DNA from: an uncultured Chitinophaga sp.
GTDB lineage: Bacteria > Bacteroidota > Bacteroidia > Chitinophagales > Chitinophagaceae
Direction: 5' to 3'
Length of the DNA: 64,000 nt
Assembly (NCBI RefSeq): GCF_946479755.1
Contig: NZ_CAMLHC010000006.1
Span: 245,781 to 309,780 of the forward strand
This document shows positions 37,382-46,969 of the stretch, piece after piece (position 1 is the first letter of the stretch; the number at the start of each line of letters is the position of its first letter). The translations under genes were made by a program, and so were the position numbers. The notes under the pieces are model-generated. The model ran no database searches and was not told where the DNA came from. It worked only from the letters and a program-made list of their open reading frames with translations.

Positions 37382-39787
37382 ATGAAAAAATCGGTGAAAA
37401 TATTGTGGCGTGTGGCGTTTGGTATTTTAGCACTGTTTGTTCTCTTTATCTTATTGGTCAACTTCAGGGTCATTGGTAATATGCCGTCAATGGAGGAACT
37501 GGAAAACCCGCGCGCGGCGCTGGCTTCTGAAGTAATCGCCGATGACGGGACCATTTTAGGTAAATATTACCAGGTAGACCGCTCCAGCAGTGATTTCAAT
37601 GAAATTTCCAAAAATGTGATCAACGCCCTGATCGCTACCGAAGAAACCCGCTTTTACCAGAACTCCGGTATCGACGCCAAAGGCACGATGGCCATCCCTT
37701 TTTACCTGCTGATCGGTAAAAAACGTGGTTCCAGCACCATCACCCAGCAGCTGGCGCTCAACCTGCAAACAGATAACCTCGGTAAACAACGTGCTACCAA
37801 TCCTATCAGCAGGGGCTTCCAGAAACTGCAGGAATGGATCATCGCCGTGAAACTGGAAAGGAACTTCACCAAACAGGAAATCCTCACGCTTTATCTGAAC
37901 ACCGTTGCTTTCGGTGATAACGTATATGGTATTGAAAACGGCGCCCGTACCTTCTTCAGTAAAGATGCCGGTCACCTCTCCATCGAGGAAGCCGCCATAC
38001 TGGTGGGCATGCTGAAAGGCAACACCCTCTATAACCCGCGCCGTAACCCGCAGCTGGCCCTCGCCCGTCGCAATACGGTGATCGACAATATGGTGGAAGC
38101 CAACTTCATCACCCCCGCGGAAGCTGCCGCTGCTAAAAGCAAACCCATTGTATTACACTATAATAAGATAGACCATAACAAAGGACTGGCGCCTTATTTC
38201 CGGGAAGTACTGCGCGATGAGGTGAAAGCCTGGTGCAAAGACCATAATAAAGCAGACGGTACGCCGTATAACCTTTACCGTGACGGCCTGAAAATATATA
38301 CCACTATTAATCCGCGTATGCAATTGTATGCAGAAGAAGCGGTATCCCGTCACCTGCAGACGCTGCAGAAATACCTGTCAGCCCAGAACGATGTAAAAAC
38401 CGGCAGCGTCTGGAAAAAATGGCCGCAATACCTCGACAAATACACAAAAGAATCCGACCGTTACCGTAACATGAAAGAAGCGGAAGCGTCTGATGAGGAA
38501 ATCACCAAGTCGTTCAACACCCCAACCAAAATGAAGGTGTTCGCCTGGAGAAGTTATACTGAACCGGACCTGAACGAGATAGACACCGTGATGACGCCGC
38601 TGGATTCCATCAAATACATGCGTGCCGTATTGCAGGCCGGCTTTATGGCCATGGACCCGGAAAGTGGTGAGGTGAAAGCATGGGTAGGCGGTCCGGATTT
38701 CCGCTACTTTAAAAACGATCACGTTGCTAAAACCCGCCGCCAGGTAGGTTCTACGTTCAAACCTTTCCTGTATTGCTTTGCCATCATGAACGGCATGTCG
38801 CCTAATACCATGCTGCCCAACGAACCGATCACCATCGGTAACTGGACGCTGAGCCGCAACTCTGAAGGCAGTGTTGGCGGTAGCATCTCCATGGCTGGTG
38901 CGCTGGCCAGGTCGCTCAACCTGGTGTCTGCGTACCTGATCAAACAGATCGGCGCAAAAGCTTTCGCAGACTTTGCACAGAACAAAATCGGCTTCACCAG
39001 TAAAATTGAACCTTATCCATCTATCGCACTGGGGGTATCTGAAATCTCCCTGTACGAGATGTTACAGGCTTACACTATGTTCCCGGGCAGAGGCATCAAT
39101 ACCAAACCGATCTACATTACCCGTATAGAAGACCGTTATGGCAATATCCTCGAAACTTTCGCCCCGGTGAAACGGGAGGTGATCAGCGAGAAAGAAGCTT
39201 ACACCATGGTGAAGATGATGGAAGGCGTACTGCAGCCCGGCGGTACCGGCGCCCGTATGCGCGGTGCGTATAAAATGCAGGGTGAAATGGCCGGTAAAAC
39301 CGGTACCACCAACGATAACACGGATGGCTGGTTTATGGGCTATACGCCCAAACTGCTGGCGGGCGCCTGGGTAGGTTGCGAAAACAACTTTATTCACTTT
39401 GCCACCACCGGTATAGGTCAGGGTGCCAACACCGGTCTGCCTATCTGGGCTTATTTCATGCAGAAAGTATTTGCCGATAATACGCTGAAGGTAAGCAGCA
39501 GCGACAAATTCCAGGTACCGGCCAATATGACCGATGAAACCTATTCCAACTTCGACACCAACGTGAAACCCGGTGCAGAAGCGGAAGACATCGGTAACGG
39601 TTCTGAGTCCGACTACCAAACAGGCGAAGAAGATATGTACGCTCCGGGAGCCGACAAGCCGGCACAGGAAACCACGAAGCCGAAAGAAGAAAAGCCGGCG
39701 CCGCCCAAGCCTAAAGAAGATAACAAAGACAAAGGAACGCCTGCTACCACCCCCAAAGCAGTATATCCTCCTAAAAAAGATAGTTAA
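37382..39787 (+). CDS. Penicillin-binding protein 1A (glycosyltransferase-transpeptidase)
   Basis: 801 residues. A class A PBP that polymerises and cross-links peptidoglycan. An N-terminal TM (ILWRVAFGILALFVLFILL) is followed by the GT51 domain with catalytic Glu in ALIATEETRFYQNSG and the motif KRGSSTITQQLALNL. The transpeptidase domain has SxxK at QVGSTFKPF (about 456), SxN at ALARSLNLVS and KTG at MAGKTGTTND (about 639). The C-terminal 70 residues are disordered and Pro/Lys-rich (KPKEEKPAPPKPKEDNKDKG). It follows the SprE-like gene after the dyad-rich gap. Confidence 0.95.
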   Translation: MKKSVKILWRVAFGILALFVLFILLVNFRVIGNMPSMEELENPRAALASEVIADDGTILGKYYQVDRSSSDFNEISKNVINALIATEETRFYQNSGIDAKGTMAIPFYLLIGKKRGSSTITQQLALNLQTDNLGKQRATNPISRGFQKLQEWIIAVKLERNFTKQEILTLYLNTVAFGDNVYGIENGARTFFSKDAGHLSIEEAAILVGMLKGNTLYNPRRNPQLALARRNTVIDNMVEANFITPAEAAAAKSKPIVLHYNKIDHNKGLAPYFREVLRDEVKAWCKDHNKADGTPYNLYRDGLKIYTTINPRMQLYAEEAVSRHLQTLQKYLSAQNDVKTGSVWKKWPQYLDKYTKESDRYRNMKEAEASDEEITKSFNTPTKMKVFAWRSYTEPDLNEIDTVMTPLDSIKYMRAVLQAGFMAMDPESGEVKAWVGGPDFRYFKNDHVAKTRRQVGSTFKPFLYCFAIMNGMSPNTMLPNEPITIGNWTLSRNSEGSVGGSISMAGALARSLNLVSAYLIKQIGAKAFADFAQNKIGFTSKIEPYPSIALGVSEISLYEMLQAYTMFPGRGINTKPIYITRIEDRYGNILETFAPVKREVISEKEAYTMVKMMEGVLQPGGTGARMRGAYKMQGEMAGKTGTTNDNTDGWFMGYTPKLLAGAWVGCENNFIHFATTGIGQGANTGLPIWAYFMQKVFADNTLKVSSSDKFQVPANMTDETYSNFDTNVKPGAEAEDIGNGSESDYQTGEEDMYAPGADKPAQETTKPKEEKPAPPKPKEDNKDKGTPATTPKAVYPPKKDS

Positions 39788-39792
39788 CGATA

Positions 39793-39821
39793 GAAGGGCT
39801 GACCCAAAAGGTCGGCCCTTC
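39793..39821 (+). terminator. Hairpin after PBP1A
   Basis: gaagggctgacc (39793-39804) pairs with ggtcggcccttc (39810-39821) with one G-U. No T run follows, so termination efficiency is doubtful. Confidence 0.5.
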
Positions 39822-39868
39822 CTGTATCTGGTCCGCATCTAATCCTGCGTTCAATTCAAATAATTCAA

Positions 39869-39876
39869 TAAATTTG
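39869..39876 (+). promoter_or_regulatory. -7 element for the S41 peptidase gene
   Basis: TAAATTTG, a perfect TAnnTTTG about 30 bp ahead of the ATG at 39906. No -33 TTG at 19 bp. Confidence 0.5.
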
Positions 39877-39905
39877 TCAGCTATCGTTCAGACAAATGTT
39901 CAGTA

Positions 39906-40934
39906 ATGCGCAGATATATTGTAGTAGGTTTATTCACTTTCTTCCTCCCCCAATTTTCCACGGCCCAGACTTTTAAGAATGATAGTATTAAATTATTCCT
40001 GGATAGGTCTATAGATCTGATAAAATCGAATTCAATTAATGGAGGGAATATAACGCCAATTAAAAATGATCTCTACGAAAGATCAAAGGACTTGACCTCC
40101 ATTGATGAAGTAGCGCCTTTGTTTGAGGATGTTTTCAAGGTTCTTGATGATTATCATGGAAGCTTAAAATATAAAGGGAAAACCTACGGTTGGACGAAGA
40201 AGTCTTCCTATGTCAATCCTTATTTAAAAGCAAAACTAAAAACAGCCACCCAGGTTAGCAGTCAACTTATTAAAGGCAATTACGGCTACATCAGGATTCC
40301 TGGAAATAATGATTTCGGTTTTAAGAAAGTGGACAGCATTGCCAATGATATTGTTTCGAATATAAATGCCATTGACGCTGAAAATCTCAAAGGGTGGATA
40401 ATTGATCTAAGGGTTAACACAGGTGGAAATATGTACCCGATATTATTGGCGCTTAAAGAATTTATTGGGAACGATGTGATTTTTGGAGGTTTTAGAAATG
40501 CGCGGGATGAATCCAGTGGCAATTGGGAGATAAAGGACCATCATCTTTTGATTGATGGGATCCAATTAGACAGAAAATCCAGTTTGGCGTATCCCAATAA
40601 GGCCCGTATACCAATTGTAGTGCTAATAAGTGGTTATACAGCAAGCGCCGGCGAAATGACGGCCATTTCCTTTATAGGAAGACCCAATGTATATTTAGTC
40701 GGAGAGCCAACGGCCAACTATACGACTGCGGTGCAGGGATTTGAGATGGGGGAATCAGCCGCCATCAATCTCTCCACAGACTATGTTATAGACAGGAATC
40801 ATAAAATTTATAAAAACAGTATTGTTCCGGACTTTGAAATGCAGCATGGAGACAATTTTGAGAATATTTATGAGGATGCTAAGGTCCGTAAAGCGCTGCA
40901 GCTGTTTAAGAATCGTAAAAACTGGGTTTATTAA
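39906..40934 (+). CDS. S41 family peptidase, exported
   Basis: 342 residues with a signal peptide (MRRYIVVGLFTFFLPQFSTA). The catalytic Ser is in VLISGYTASAGEMTAISFIG and a candidate catalytic His in LDDYHGSLKYKG. GEPTANYTTAVQG replaces the Lys-containing loop of CtpA, so the enzyme looks like the nisin-resistance/tricorn branch of S41 with a Ser-His arrangement. LKGWIIDLRVNTGGNMYPIL is the conserved core strand. No PDZ domain is evident. The gene is clearly AT-richer than its neighbours with many A/T-ended codons, which suggests horizontal acquisition. Substrate unknown. Confidence 0.85.
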   Translation: MRRYIVVGLFTFFLPQFSTAQTFKNDSIKLFLDRSIDLIKSNSINGGNITPIKNDLYERSKDLTSIDEVAPLFEDVFKVLDDYHGSLKYKGKTYGWTKKSSYVNPYLKAKLKTATQVSSQLIKGNYGYIRIPGNNDFGFKKVDSIANDIVSNINAIDAENLKGWIIDLRVNTGGNMYPILLALKEFIGNDVIFGGFRNARDESSGNWEIKDHHLLIDGIQLDRKSSLAYPNKARIPIVVLISGYTASAGEMTAISFIGRPNVYLVGEPTANYTTAVQGFEMGESAAINLSTDYVIDRNHKIYKNSIVPDFEMQHGDNFENIYEDAKVRKALQLFKNRKNWVY

Positions 40935-41086
40935 TTAATTCAATAGCTAAATAAGGCTGTGGGCCTGGCGGAGGCAGGAAAGTTCCTGGCTGGGTGACTT
41001 ACGGGAAAAGGCCGAGAGAGGAAGCTGCGTTTGGAGTGGAATTGGATCTGAATGATTTAAGTATGTGATTATTATCTATTAGAATT

Positions 41087-41124
41087 AAAAAAGCGGAGAT
41101 CAACCTTGTGATCTCCGCTTTTTT
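41087..41124. terminator. Bidirectional terminator between the S41 gene and sucC
   Basis: A perfect 16-bp stem (41087-41102 with 41109-41124), 6-nt loop, A and T flanks. Confidence 0.93.
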
Positions 41125-41144
41125 AATATCTAATAATCAAACGA

Positions 41145-42356
41145 TTAGTTCAGTGCTTTGTTTACCAGGTCAGCAGCTTCGCTGAGGAGGGTAGCAGACT
41201 GTACTTTCAGGCCGCTGGCTTCGATCAGTTCTTTTGCTTCTTTGGCGTTGGTGCCCTGTAAGCGTACAATGATCGGAACGTTGATGTTGCCGATGGATTT
41301 GTAAGCGTCGATAACACCCTGTGCAACCCTGTCGCAACGAACGATACCGCCGAAGATATTGATCAGGATAGCTTTCACTTTCGGATCTTTCAGGATGATA
41401 CGGAAGCCTGCTTCTACAGTTTGTGCGTTGGCAGTACCGCCTACGTCCAGGAAGTTGGCCGGATCGCCGCCGCTCAGTTTGATCATGTCCATGGTAGCCA
41501 TGGCCAGACCGGCGCCGTTTACCATACAACCTACGTTACCGTCCAGTTTTACGAAGTTGAGGTTGTATTTACCTGCTTCTACTTCGGTCGGATCTTCTTC
41601 GGTGATGTCGCGGAGCGCTTCCAGGTCAGGATGACGCATCAGGGCGTTGTCGTCCAGGTTTACCTTGGCGTCAACGGCAATGATTTTTTCGTCGCTGGTT
41701 TTGAATAACGGGTTGATTTCCAGCATGCTGCAGTCCAGTCCTACGTAAGCGTTGTACAGGGAAGTCACAAATTTCACCATGTTTTTGAACGCTTCGCCGC
41801 TCAGACCGAAGTTGAACGCGATGTTACGGGCCTGGAATGGCTGCAGGGCCATGTTTGGTTTTACCCACTCTTTGTATATTTTCTCTGGAGTACTGTGAGC
41901 TACTTCTTCGATATCCATACCGCCTTCGGTAGAATACATGATCACATTCTGGCCTTTAGCGCGGTCCAGCAGGATAGACAGGTAAAATTCCTTTACCGGG
42001 TTAGGGCCCGGGTAGTATACGTCCTGTGCTACCAGCACTTTGTTCACCAGTTTGCCTGCTTCTCCGGTCTGGATAGTTACCAGTGTGCCACCCAGGATGT
42101 TACCTGCAATGGTTTTCACATCTTCCGCATTTTTTCCAACTGCCACACCTCTCTGCTCAGTTCCACGGATTTTACCTTTACCGCGTCCACCAGCGTGAAT
42201 TTGCGCTTTAACCACTGCAAACTCGTTACCGTATTGCACCTTCAGTTGCTTGTAAGCTTCGGCAGCTGCTTCCGGTGTTTCTACCGGAATACCTTCCTGA
42301 ACCGGTACATTATATTTTTTCAACAGTTCTTTAGCCTGGTACTCGTGTAAGTTCAT
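41145..42356 (-). CDS. sucC: Succinate-CoA ligase (ADP-forming) subunit beta
   Basis: 403 residues. TCA-cycle enzyme subunit that binds nucleotide and succinate. It starts MNLHEYQAKELLKKYNVPVQ, has the ATP-grasp segment VVKAQIHAGGRGKGKIRGTE and, near the C-terminus, NGAGLAMATMDMIKLSGGDP with NIFGGIVRCDRVAQGVIDAY. Length is normal. The alpha subunit gene sucD is not adjacent, which is unlike the E. coli arrangement. The divergent gene is purine nucleoside phosphorylase. Confidence 0.95.
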   Translation of the reverse strand: MNLHEYQAKELLKKYNVPVQEGIPVETPEAAAEAYKQLKVQYGNEFAVVKAQIHAGGRGKGKIRGTEQRGVAVGKNAEDVKTIAGNILGGTLVTIQTGEAGKLVNKVLVAQDVYYPGPNPVKEFYLSILLDRAKGQNVIMYSTEGGMDIEEVAHSTPEKIYKEWVKPNMALQPFQARNIAFNFGLSGEAFKNMVKFVTSLYNAYVGLDCSMLEINPLFKTSDEKIIAVDAKVNLDDNALMRHPDLEALRDITEEDPTEVEAGKYNLNFVKLDGNVGCMVNGAGLAMATMDMIKLSGGDPANFLDVGGTANAQTVEAGFRIILKDPKVKAILINIFGGIVRCDRVAQGVIDAYKSIGNINVPIIVRLQGTNAKEAKELIEASGLKVQSATLLSEAADLVNKALN

Positions 42357-42430
42357 CGCAATAAAATTTGCCGCTAAAATAGGTCATTATGATTTAAATA
42401 TAAAACTGCAGTCATTTGTGAATTAAAAAA

Positions 42431-42438
42431 TAACTTTG
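42431..42438 (+). promoter_or_regulatory. -7 promoter element for purine nucleoside phosphorylase
   Basis: TAACTTTG, a perfect TAnnTTTG 47 bp ahead of the ATG at 42486. No -33 TTG at the usual distance. Confidence 0.55.
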
Positions 42439-42485
42439 CGCGGGTTTGATTTTTAAATCCGACTTTTAATTAATTACATAAACAG

Positions 42486-43307
42486 ATGAGTGAATTAACG
42501 GACCAGATCAAAGCAGCTGGTGATTATATCCGGAAGCACTGGCAGGAGGCGCCTGTGGCGGGGGTGATATTGGGAAGCGGGCTGGGTAACCTGACCAAAG
42601 AGATTGAACGGAGCATCGAAGTATCTTATCGTGATATTCCCCATTTCCCGGAATCCACTGTGGAAGGGCACTCGGGGAAACTGATCCTGGGATATATGCA
42701 GGGCAAGCCCATTGTGGCCATGGCCGGCAGATTCCACTATTATGAAGGTTTTTCCATGAAACAGGTTACTTTCCCGGTAAGGGTGATGAAAGAACTGGGC
42801 ATTCATACCCTGTTCATTTCCAACGCTGCCGGGGGGATGAACCACCAGTTTAAGGTGGGCGACCTGATGGTGATTAAAGATCATATCAACCTGCAACCGG
42901 AGCATCCGCTGCGTGGCCGTAATGAAAATACCCTGGGCCCCCGTTTCCCGGATATGAGCGAACCCTATTCCAAAGCGCTGATCCAGGCAGCCCATAAAAT
43001 TGCCGCTGCCAACAATATTTCACTGCATACCGGCGTATATGTGGGCGTACAGGGCCCTACCTTTGAGACAAGGGCGGAATACAAATACATGCACATCATC
43101 GGCGGCGACGCCGTAGGGATGAGCACTGTACCGGAAGTGATCGTGGCTGCACATGCCGGGCTGAAAGTCTTTGCCATGAGCGTTATTACCGATATCGGCA
43201 TCCGTGAAGAAGAAAATGTGATCACCCATGAGGAGGTACTGGAAGCAGCCAATGCGGCAGAACCCAAGCTAACGCTTATCTTTAGTGAATTAATCCGGCA
43301 ACTATAA
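42486..43307 (+). CDS. punA: Purine nucleoside phosphorylase
   Basis: 273 residues. It splits inosine and guanosine with phosphate to base and ribose-1-phosphate. The motifs GVILGSGLGNLTKEIE, VEGHSGKLILGYMQGK, MAGRFHYYEGFSMKQVTFPV, FISNAAGGMNHQFKVGDLM and GPTFETRAEYKYMHIIGGDA followed by VGMSTVPEVIVA define the trimeric PNP-I/XapA class. The next gene begins 19 bp after the stop, so read-through to the porin is likely. Confidence 0.94.
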   Translation: MSELTDQIKAAGDYIRKHWQEAPVAGVILGSGLGNLTKEIERSIEVSYRDIPHFPESTVEGHSGKLILGYMQGKPIVAMAGRFHYYEGFSMKQVTFPVRVMKELGIHTLFISNAAGGMNHQFKVGDLMVIKDHINLQPEHPLRGRNENTLGPRFPDMSEPYSKALIQAAHKIAAANNISLHTGVYVGVQGPTFETRAEYKYMHIIGGDAVGMSTVPEVIVAAHAGLKVFAMSVITDIGIREEENVITHEEVLEAANAAEPKLTLIFSELIRQL

Positions 43308-43326
43308 ACGTTTTTGTCATTTTCGG

Positions 43327-45306
43327 ATGAGGCATCTTCTTATTTTCATAGCCCTGCTGTTGGCAGGTAGTCATTCCTTAATGGCACAGTTCAATACCGG
43401 ACGTTTTGGTGGTATGGGCGGCGGTGGCGGCGGTTCCAGCAAAATGCAGCGCGACACCATGCGCCACCAGGAGGAGCCGGACACCCTTACATTGACTTAC
43501 CGCTACCTCGGTGAGCCGACGGATTTTACCATCGACTCCTCTGTGGCGGATTTCAATATCGACTTCCTGAAAGTGCCGGCCAACTACATGACGCTGGGCA
43601 ACAGTGGCTCTGCTGCCCGCAATCTTATCTTTACACCGTTGATGAAGCCCGGCTTCGACGCCGGTTTTCATGCTTACGATGTCTATGGCAACACACACGC
43701 CAACGCGCGGTTTTATAACACCAACCGGCCCTATTCCGAACTGAACTACCTCGTAGGCAGTAAACAGGAACAGGTGATCGGGGTGACGCATACCCAGAAC
43801 CGCACGGACCGGTTTAACTTCGCCTTCGATTACCGGAAAGTGAACGCGCCCGGTTTTTACCGCTCGCAAACCACCAACCACGACACCTACCGGCTTACTG
43901 CCCGCTACCAGAGTAAAAACAAAAGAGCCAATACCTATTTCAGCTTTTATTATAATAAACTCCAGGGTGGCGAAAATGGCGGTATCAAAAGCGATACCTT
44001 TTTGTCTAATGACAAGTACAAAAACCGCCAGGCCATTGGGGTAAACCTTGGTAACCAGGAAGTGAGCCAGTACGCTTTCTTCGGTACCAAAATCCCCGTA
44101 AAATCGCAGTACCAGCAAACAGGGCTGCTGATCCAGCAACAATATGACTGGGGCCGTGGCGATACCCTCCATATCAACGATTCTACGGACTACTACCGCT
44201 ACCGCCCCATCTTCCGGGTGCAGTACACGTTCAACTACCAGAACGACAACTATCAGTTCATCGACAATAACCAGGATACTACCTTCTATACGCGGCATTA
44301 CGGGTTTGACTTCCTCCCCGGGGACACCATCCATGCCCAGCACAAGTGGAAAACAATATCCAATGACCTGTCACTGATACAGTTCCCCGTACTGGGCAAC
44401 CTCGGGCACTTTATCAACCTGGGCGCCCGGTTTGAAAGTATTACCGGTACTTTCCTCGATGCAGATATCAACTTCACCAACCTGGCGCTGCATGGGGAAT
44501 ACCGTAACAAAACCCGGAATAAACTGTGGGATTTCTCTGCCCGCGGTGAGTTTTACGTAGTAGGGCAAAATATCGGGGATTACAGTATCTACGGTAGCCT
44601 GCGCCGGCATATCAACGATCTGCTGGGCGATGTTAAATTGTCTGTCAGCAACGTTAACAGGGAGCCATCTTACGTGTATAAGTTTTTCAACAGTAACCGC
44701 ACTACCTGGTACAACAGCACTACCGCCAAGGAAAATACCACCCAGTTGCAGTTTGCAGCTGAAAACCAAAAGCTGCAGTACAACCTGGCGGTAAACTATT
44801 TCCTGTTTACCAACTACACTTACCTGAAAGACTACTACCACAGTGCACAGGCCACCAACCTGTTTAACCTGCTGCAGGTAGTTTTCAGTAAGAAATTCAA
44901 TATCCGTCCGTTCTCCTGGTATGCAGAAGTGGCTTTCCAGCAGCGCCATGGCGAAGGACCGCTGAACGTGCCTGCTATCTGGACACGCCACCGCTTCTCC
45001 TTCGAGAAACTGCTGTACCGGAACCTGAACCTGATGACAGGGCTGGAGTTCCGCTATAATACCTCTTATAACGCCGACGACTATTCTCCGTTGCTCGGAC
45101 AGTTCGTTTACCAGGACTCCATCAACGTGAAATACAATGCACCGGATATTTCCGCGTTTGCCCATTTCCGTATCAGGTCTTTCTCTGCTTTTGTACGCGC
45201 AGAAAACCTGAATGTGTTCTTTACTCAAAATAATCATTCGGCCCCGCTGTATCCCTACAATAACTTCGCCTTCAGGCTGGGATTGCGCTGGTGGTTTATC
45301 AACTAA
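43327..45306 (+). CDS. Putative outer-membrane porin (Porin_10-like)
   Basis: 659 residues. Signal peptide MRHLLIFIALLLAGSHSLMA, a Gly-rich stretch (GGMGGGGGGSSK), then a large beta barrel with alternating aromatic strands and the family-typical text LGNSGSAARNLIFTPLMKPG followed by FDAGFHAYDVY, and VTHTQNRTDRFNFAFDYRKV. The chain ends in an aromatic strand (NFAFRLGLRWWF), as outer-membrane barrels do. Substrate unknown. It may share a transcript with the phosphorylase gene, but a functional link is not evident. Confidence 0.8.
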   Translation: MRHLLIFIALLLAGSHSLMAQFNTGRFGGMGGGGGGSSKMQRDTMRHQEEPDTLTLTYRYLGEPTDFTIDSSVADFNIDFLKVPANYMTLGNSGSAARNLIFTPLMKPGFDAGFHAYDVYGNTHANARFYNTNRPYSELNYLVGSKQEQVIGVTHTQNRTDRFNFAFDYRKVNAPGFYRSQTTNHDTYRLTARYQSKNKRANTYFSFYYNKLQGGENGGIKSDTFLSNDKYKNRQAIGVNLGNQEVSQYAFFGTKIPVKSQYQQTGLLIQQQYDWGRGDTLHINDSTDYYRYRPIFRVQYTFNYQNDNYQFIDNNQDTTFYTRHYGFDFLPGDTIHAQHKWKTISNDLSLIQFPVLGNLGHFINLGARFESITGTFLDADINFTNLALHGEYRNKTRNKLWDFSARGEFYVVGQNIGDYSIYGSLRRHINDLLGDVKLSVSNVNREPSYVYKFFNSNRTTWYNSTTAKENTTQLQFAAENQKLQYNLAVNYFLFTNYTYLKDYYHSAQATNLFNLLQVVFSKKFNIRPFSWYAEVAFQQRHGEGPLNVPAIWTRHRFSFEKLLYRNLNLMTGLEFRYNTSYNADDYSPLLGQFVYQDSINVKYNAPDISAFAHFRIRSFSAFVRAENLNVFFTQNNHSAPLYPYNNFAFRLGLRWWFIN

Positions 45307-45311
45307 TAAAA

Positions 45312-45348
45312 CTGCACCTTGTATCTGATGCGCAGATACAAGGTGCAG
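45312..45348. terminator. 16-bp hairpin after the porin gene
   Basis: ctgcaccttgtatctg (45312-45327) pairs perfectly with 45333-45348 around a 5-nt loop. No T run follows. Confidence 0.55.
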
Positions 45349-45362
45349 CATAACGCTATATT

Positions 45363-45370
45363 TACTTTTG
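45363..45370 (+). promoter_or_regulatory. -7 promoter element for the 45393 gene
   Basis: TACTTTTG, a perfect TAnnTTTG 22 bp ahead of the ATG. Confidence 0.55.
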
Positions 45371-45392
45371 TTCAACCCGGATCCTTTATTTT

Positions 45393-46409
45393 ATGAAACG
45401 TTTTATCCTTATTGCCTGCCTGTTACAGGCCATGTTTACAACAGTAACATATGCTCAGGCGCCGATCGAGCATAACATCCTGCAAATTTATGGTAATGAA
45501 GAAGGGGCTGCCTTGCTGAATGGTGGCGATTCGTGGCAGACTGTCACGAAGGGTAGTTATCTTACCATTGAACAATTACTCAGCGGATCATTAAATCCCG
45601 GGTATGTCAGGCAGTATTATATACTGATTGCCCGGTCTGATAATATGACCTGTGGCGAGATTCAGTTCAGGTTTTGGTTTTCCTGGAAGAACAAAGCCGG
45701 ACATCAGTTCAAAGTAACGAAGTGGAATGGAAAAATGCATGAAGGCGGTTATGCGTTGGTGCAAATTCCGGGAACTGCAGCACAGGCCCTGGCGGCGGGG
45801 ATAGCCAACACCGATCCGTATGGTGGATATTGGCGTATAGACGCCCGGGTGTCAGGCTGTGACGCCGTACCGTCTGCCGCTGCAAAGATTGCCGGGATAT
45901 ATCTCCGGGCGATTGACTACTACCAGGGGAAAGATACGGCTGTTGTGCTGAACACAGACGGAGATGCGGCTATTCCCACCAGGTATGTTTTGGGAGGTAC
46001 CACGGGAGCGGTTGTTGTAAAAGACGGTAAAGTAGGCATTGGCACTTTTAATCCCAAAGCTTCCTTGTCTGTCAACGGGGAGGTCTACGCCAAAAGAGTG
46101 AAAGTCACCCAAAACGCTGCCGACTGGCCGGATTACGTATTCCACCCGGATTACAAACTCCCTTCACTGGACAGTACCGCCGCTTTCATTTCCAACAACC
46201 GTCATTTGCCGGGCATGCCTTCTGCGCAGCAGATAGGGGAGAACGGGCTGGACCTCGCCGAAATGAACCGGCTGCTCCTGCAAAAAGTAGAGGAGCTGAC
46301 ATTGCACATGATCCGGTCGCAGGAGGAGAACAAAGCGTTGAAAGCGAGGGTAGAGCAACTGGAAAAAAGGCTTATATCTCCCGAAAAACAAAAAAACGGC
46401 AAACGCTAA
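45393..46409 (+). CDS. Secreted fibre-like protein with C-terminal coiled coil
   Basis: 338 residues. Signal peptide MKRFILIACLLQAMFTTVTY, then a globular domain with the phrase MTCGEIQFRFWFSW. From about residue 215 comes VKDGKVGIGTFNPKASLSVN with GEVYAKRVKV and the Bacteroidota-typical YVFHPDYKLPSLDSTAAFIS with NNRHLPGMPSAQQIGENGLD, ending in a coiled coil (LLLQKVEELTLHMIRSQEEN). This C-terminal layout is shared with many exported proteins of the phylum that look like tail-fibre/endosialidase-chaperone remnants and probably trimerise. Function unknown. Confidence 0.72.
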   Translation: MKRFILIACLLQAMFTTVTYAQAPIEHNILQIYGNEEGAALLNGGDSWQTVTKGSYLTIEQLLSGSLNPGYVRQYYILIARSDNMTCGEIQFRFWFSWKNKAGHQFKVTKWNGKMHEGGYALVQIPGTAAQALAAGIANTDPYGGYWRIDARVSGCDAVPSAAAKIAGIYLRAIDYYQGKDTAVVLNTDGDAAIPTRYVLGGTTGAVVVKDGKVGIGTFNPKASLSVNGEVYAKRVKVTQNAADWPDYVFHPDYKLPSLDSTAAFISNNRHLPGMPSAQQIGENGLDLAEMNRLLLQKVEELTLHMIRSQEENKALKARVEQLEKRLISPEKQKNGKR

Positions 46410-46477
46410 CCGAATGTTAAAATAACCGGCACATCCTGAAAATGACAGTGGTCACTATAAAAAACAATTTATTGTAG

Positions 46478-46485
46478 TACTTTTG
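46478..46485 (+). promoter_or_regulatory. -7 promoter element of the metal cassette
   Basis: TACTTTTG, a perfect TAnnTTTG directly before the ATG at 46494, so the leader would be nearly absent. No -33 TTG at 19 bp; a different activator-dependent arrangement is possible, since the last gene encodes an AraC regulator. Confidence 0.5.
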
Positions 46486-46493
46486 TACTTGAC

Positions 46494-46889
46494 ATGAAAC
46501 GTTTTTTTGCCATATTTTTTGCTTTCCTCTACACGCTCTTAACCAGCGGGTTTACGGTAAACGTGCATTATTGCATGGGCAAGCTGGCGTCCGTAAAACT
46601 GCAGAACGTCTCCGATAAAGACCAATGCAAGAAGTGCGGCCGCCCGGTAAAAAGTATGGACTGCTGCAAAAACGAGGCGAAGTTCTGTAAGGTGACCACC
46701 TCTCACCAGGCGGCTAAAGCCTTGCAACAGGATGTGCCGGTATCTACCGACCTGCAGCTGCCGGTAAAAATTCTTCAAACACCGTCTCTGTCTGCCTTAC
46801 AGCTGCGTCACAGCAGCTATCCGCATGATCCTCCCGATATAGGCGCTGCTACGCCTGTTTTCCTGCGCAACTGTGTTTTCCTGATCTGA
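46494..46889 (+). CDS. HYC_CC_PP-like small exported protein
   Basis: 131 residues. A hydrophobic N-terminus (MKRFFAIFFAFLYTLLTSGF) leads to VNVHYCMGKLASVKL, then DQCKKCGRPVKSMDCCKNEA and KFCKVTT, and near the end HDPPDIGAATPVFLRN. The order HYC, CxxC, CC and PP matches a Bacteroidota family known by those motifs, with no proven role. His/Cys clusters suggest binding of a soft metal such as copper; that is an inference. First gene of a four-gene unit with two HMA-domain proteins. Confidence 0.72.
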   Translation: MKRFFAIFFAFLYTLLTSGFTVNVHYCMGKLASVKLQNVSDKDQCKKCGRPVKSMDCCKNEAKFCKVTTSHQAAKALQQDVPVSTDLQLPVKILQTPSLSALQLRHSSYPHDPPDIGAATPVFLRNCVFLI

Positions 46890-46969
46890 TAACAGCTCCT
46901 GTTACTGTTTTTTCGCTACGCGAAAAACTATAGGCATAGCTGTATTTTTTAATTTATAATCTTCAGATC

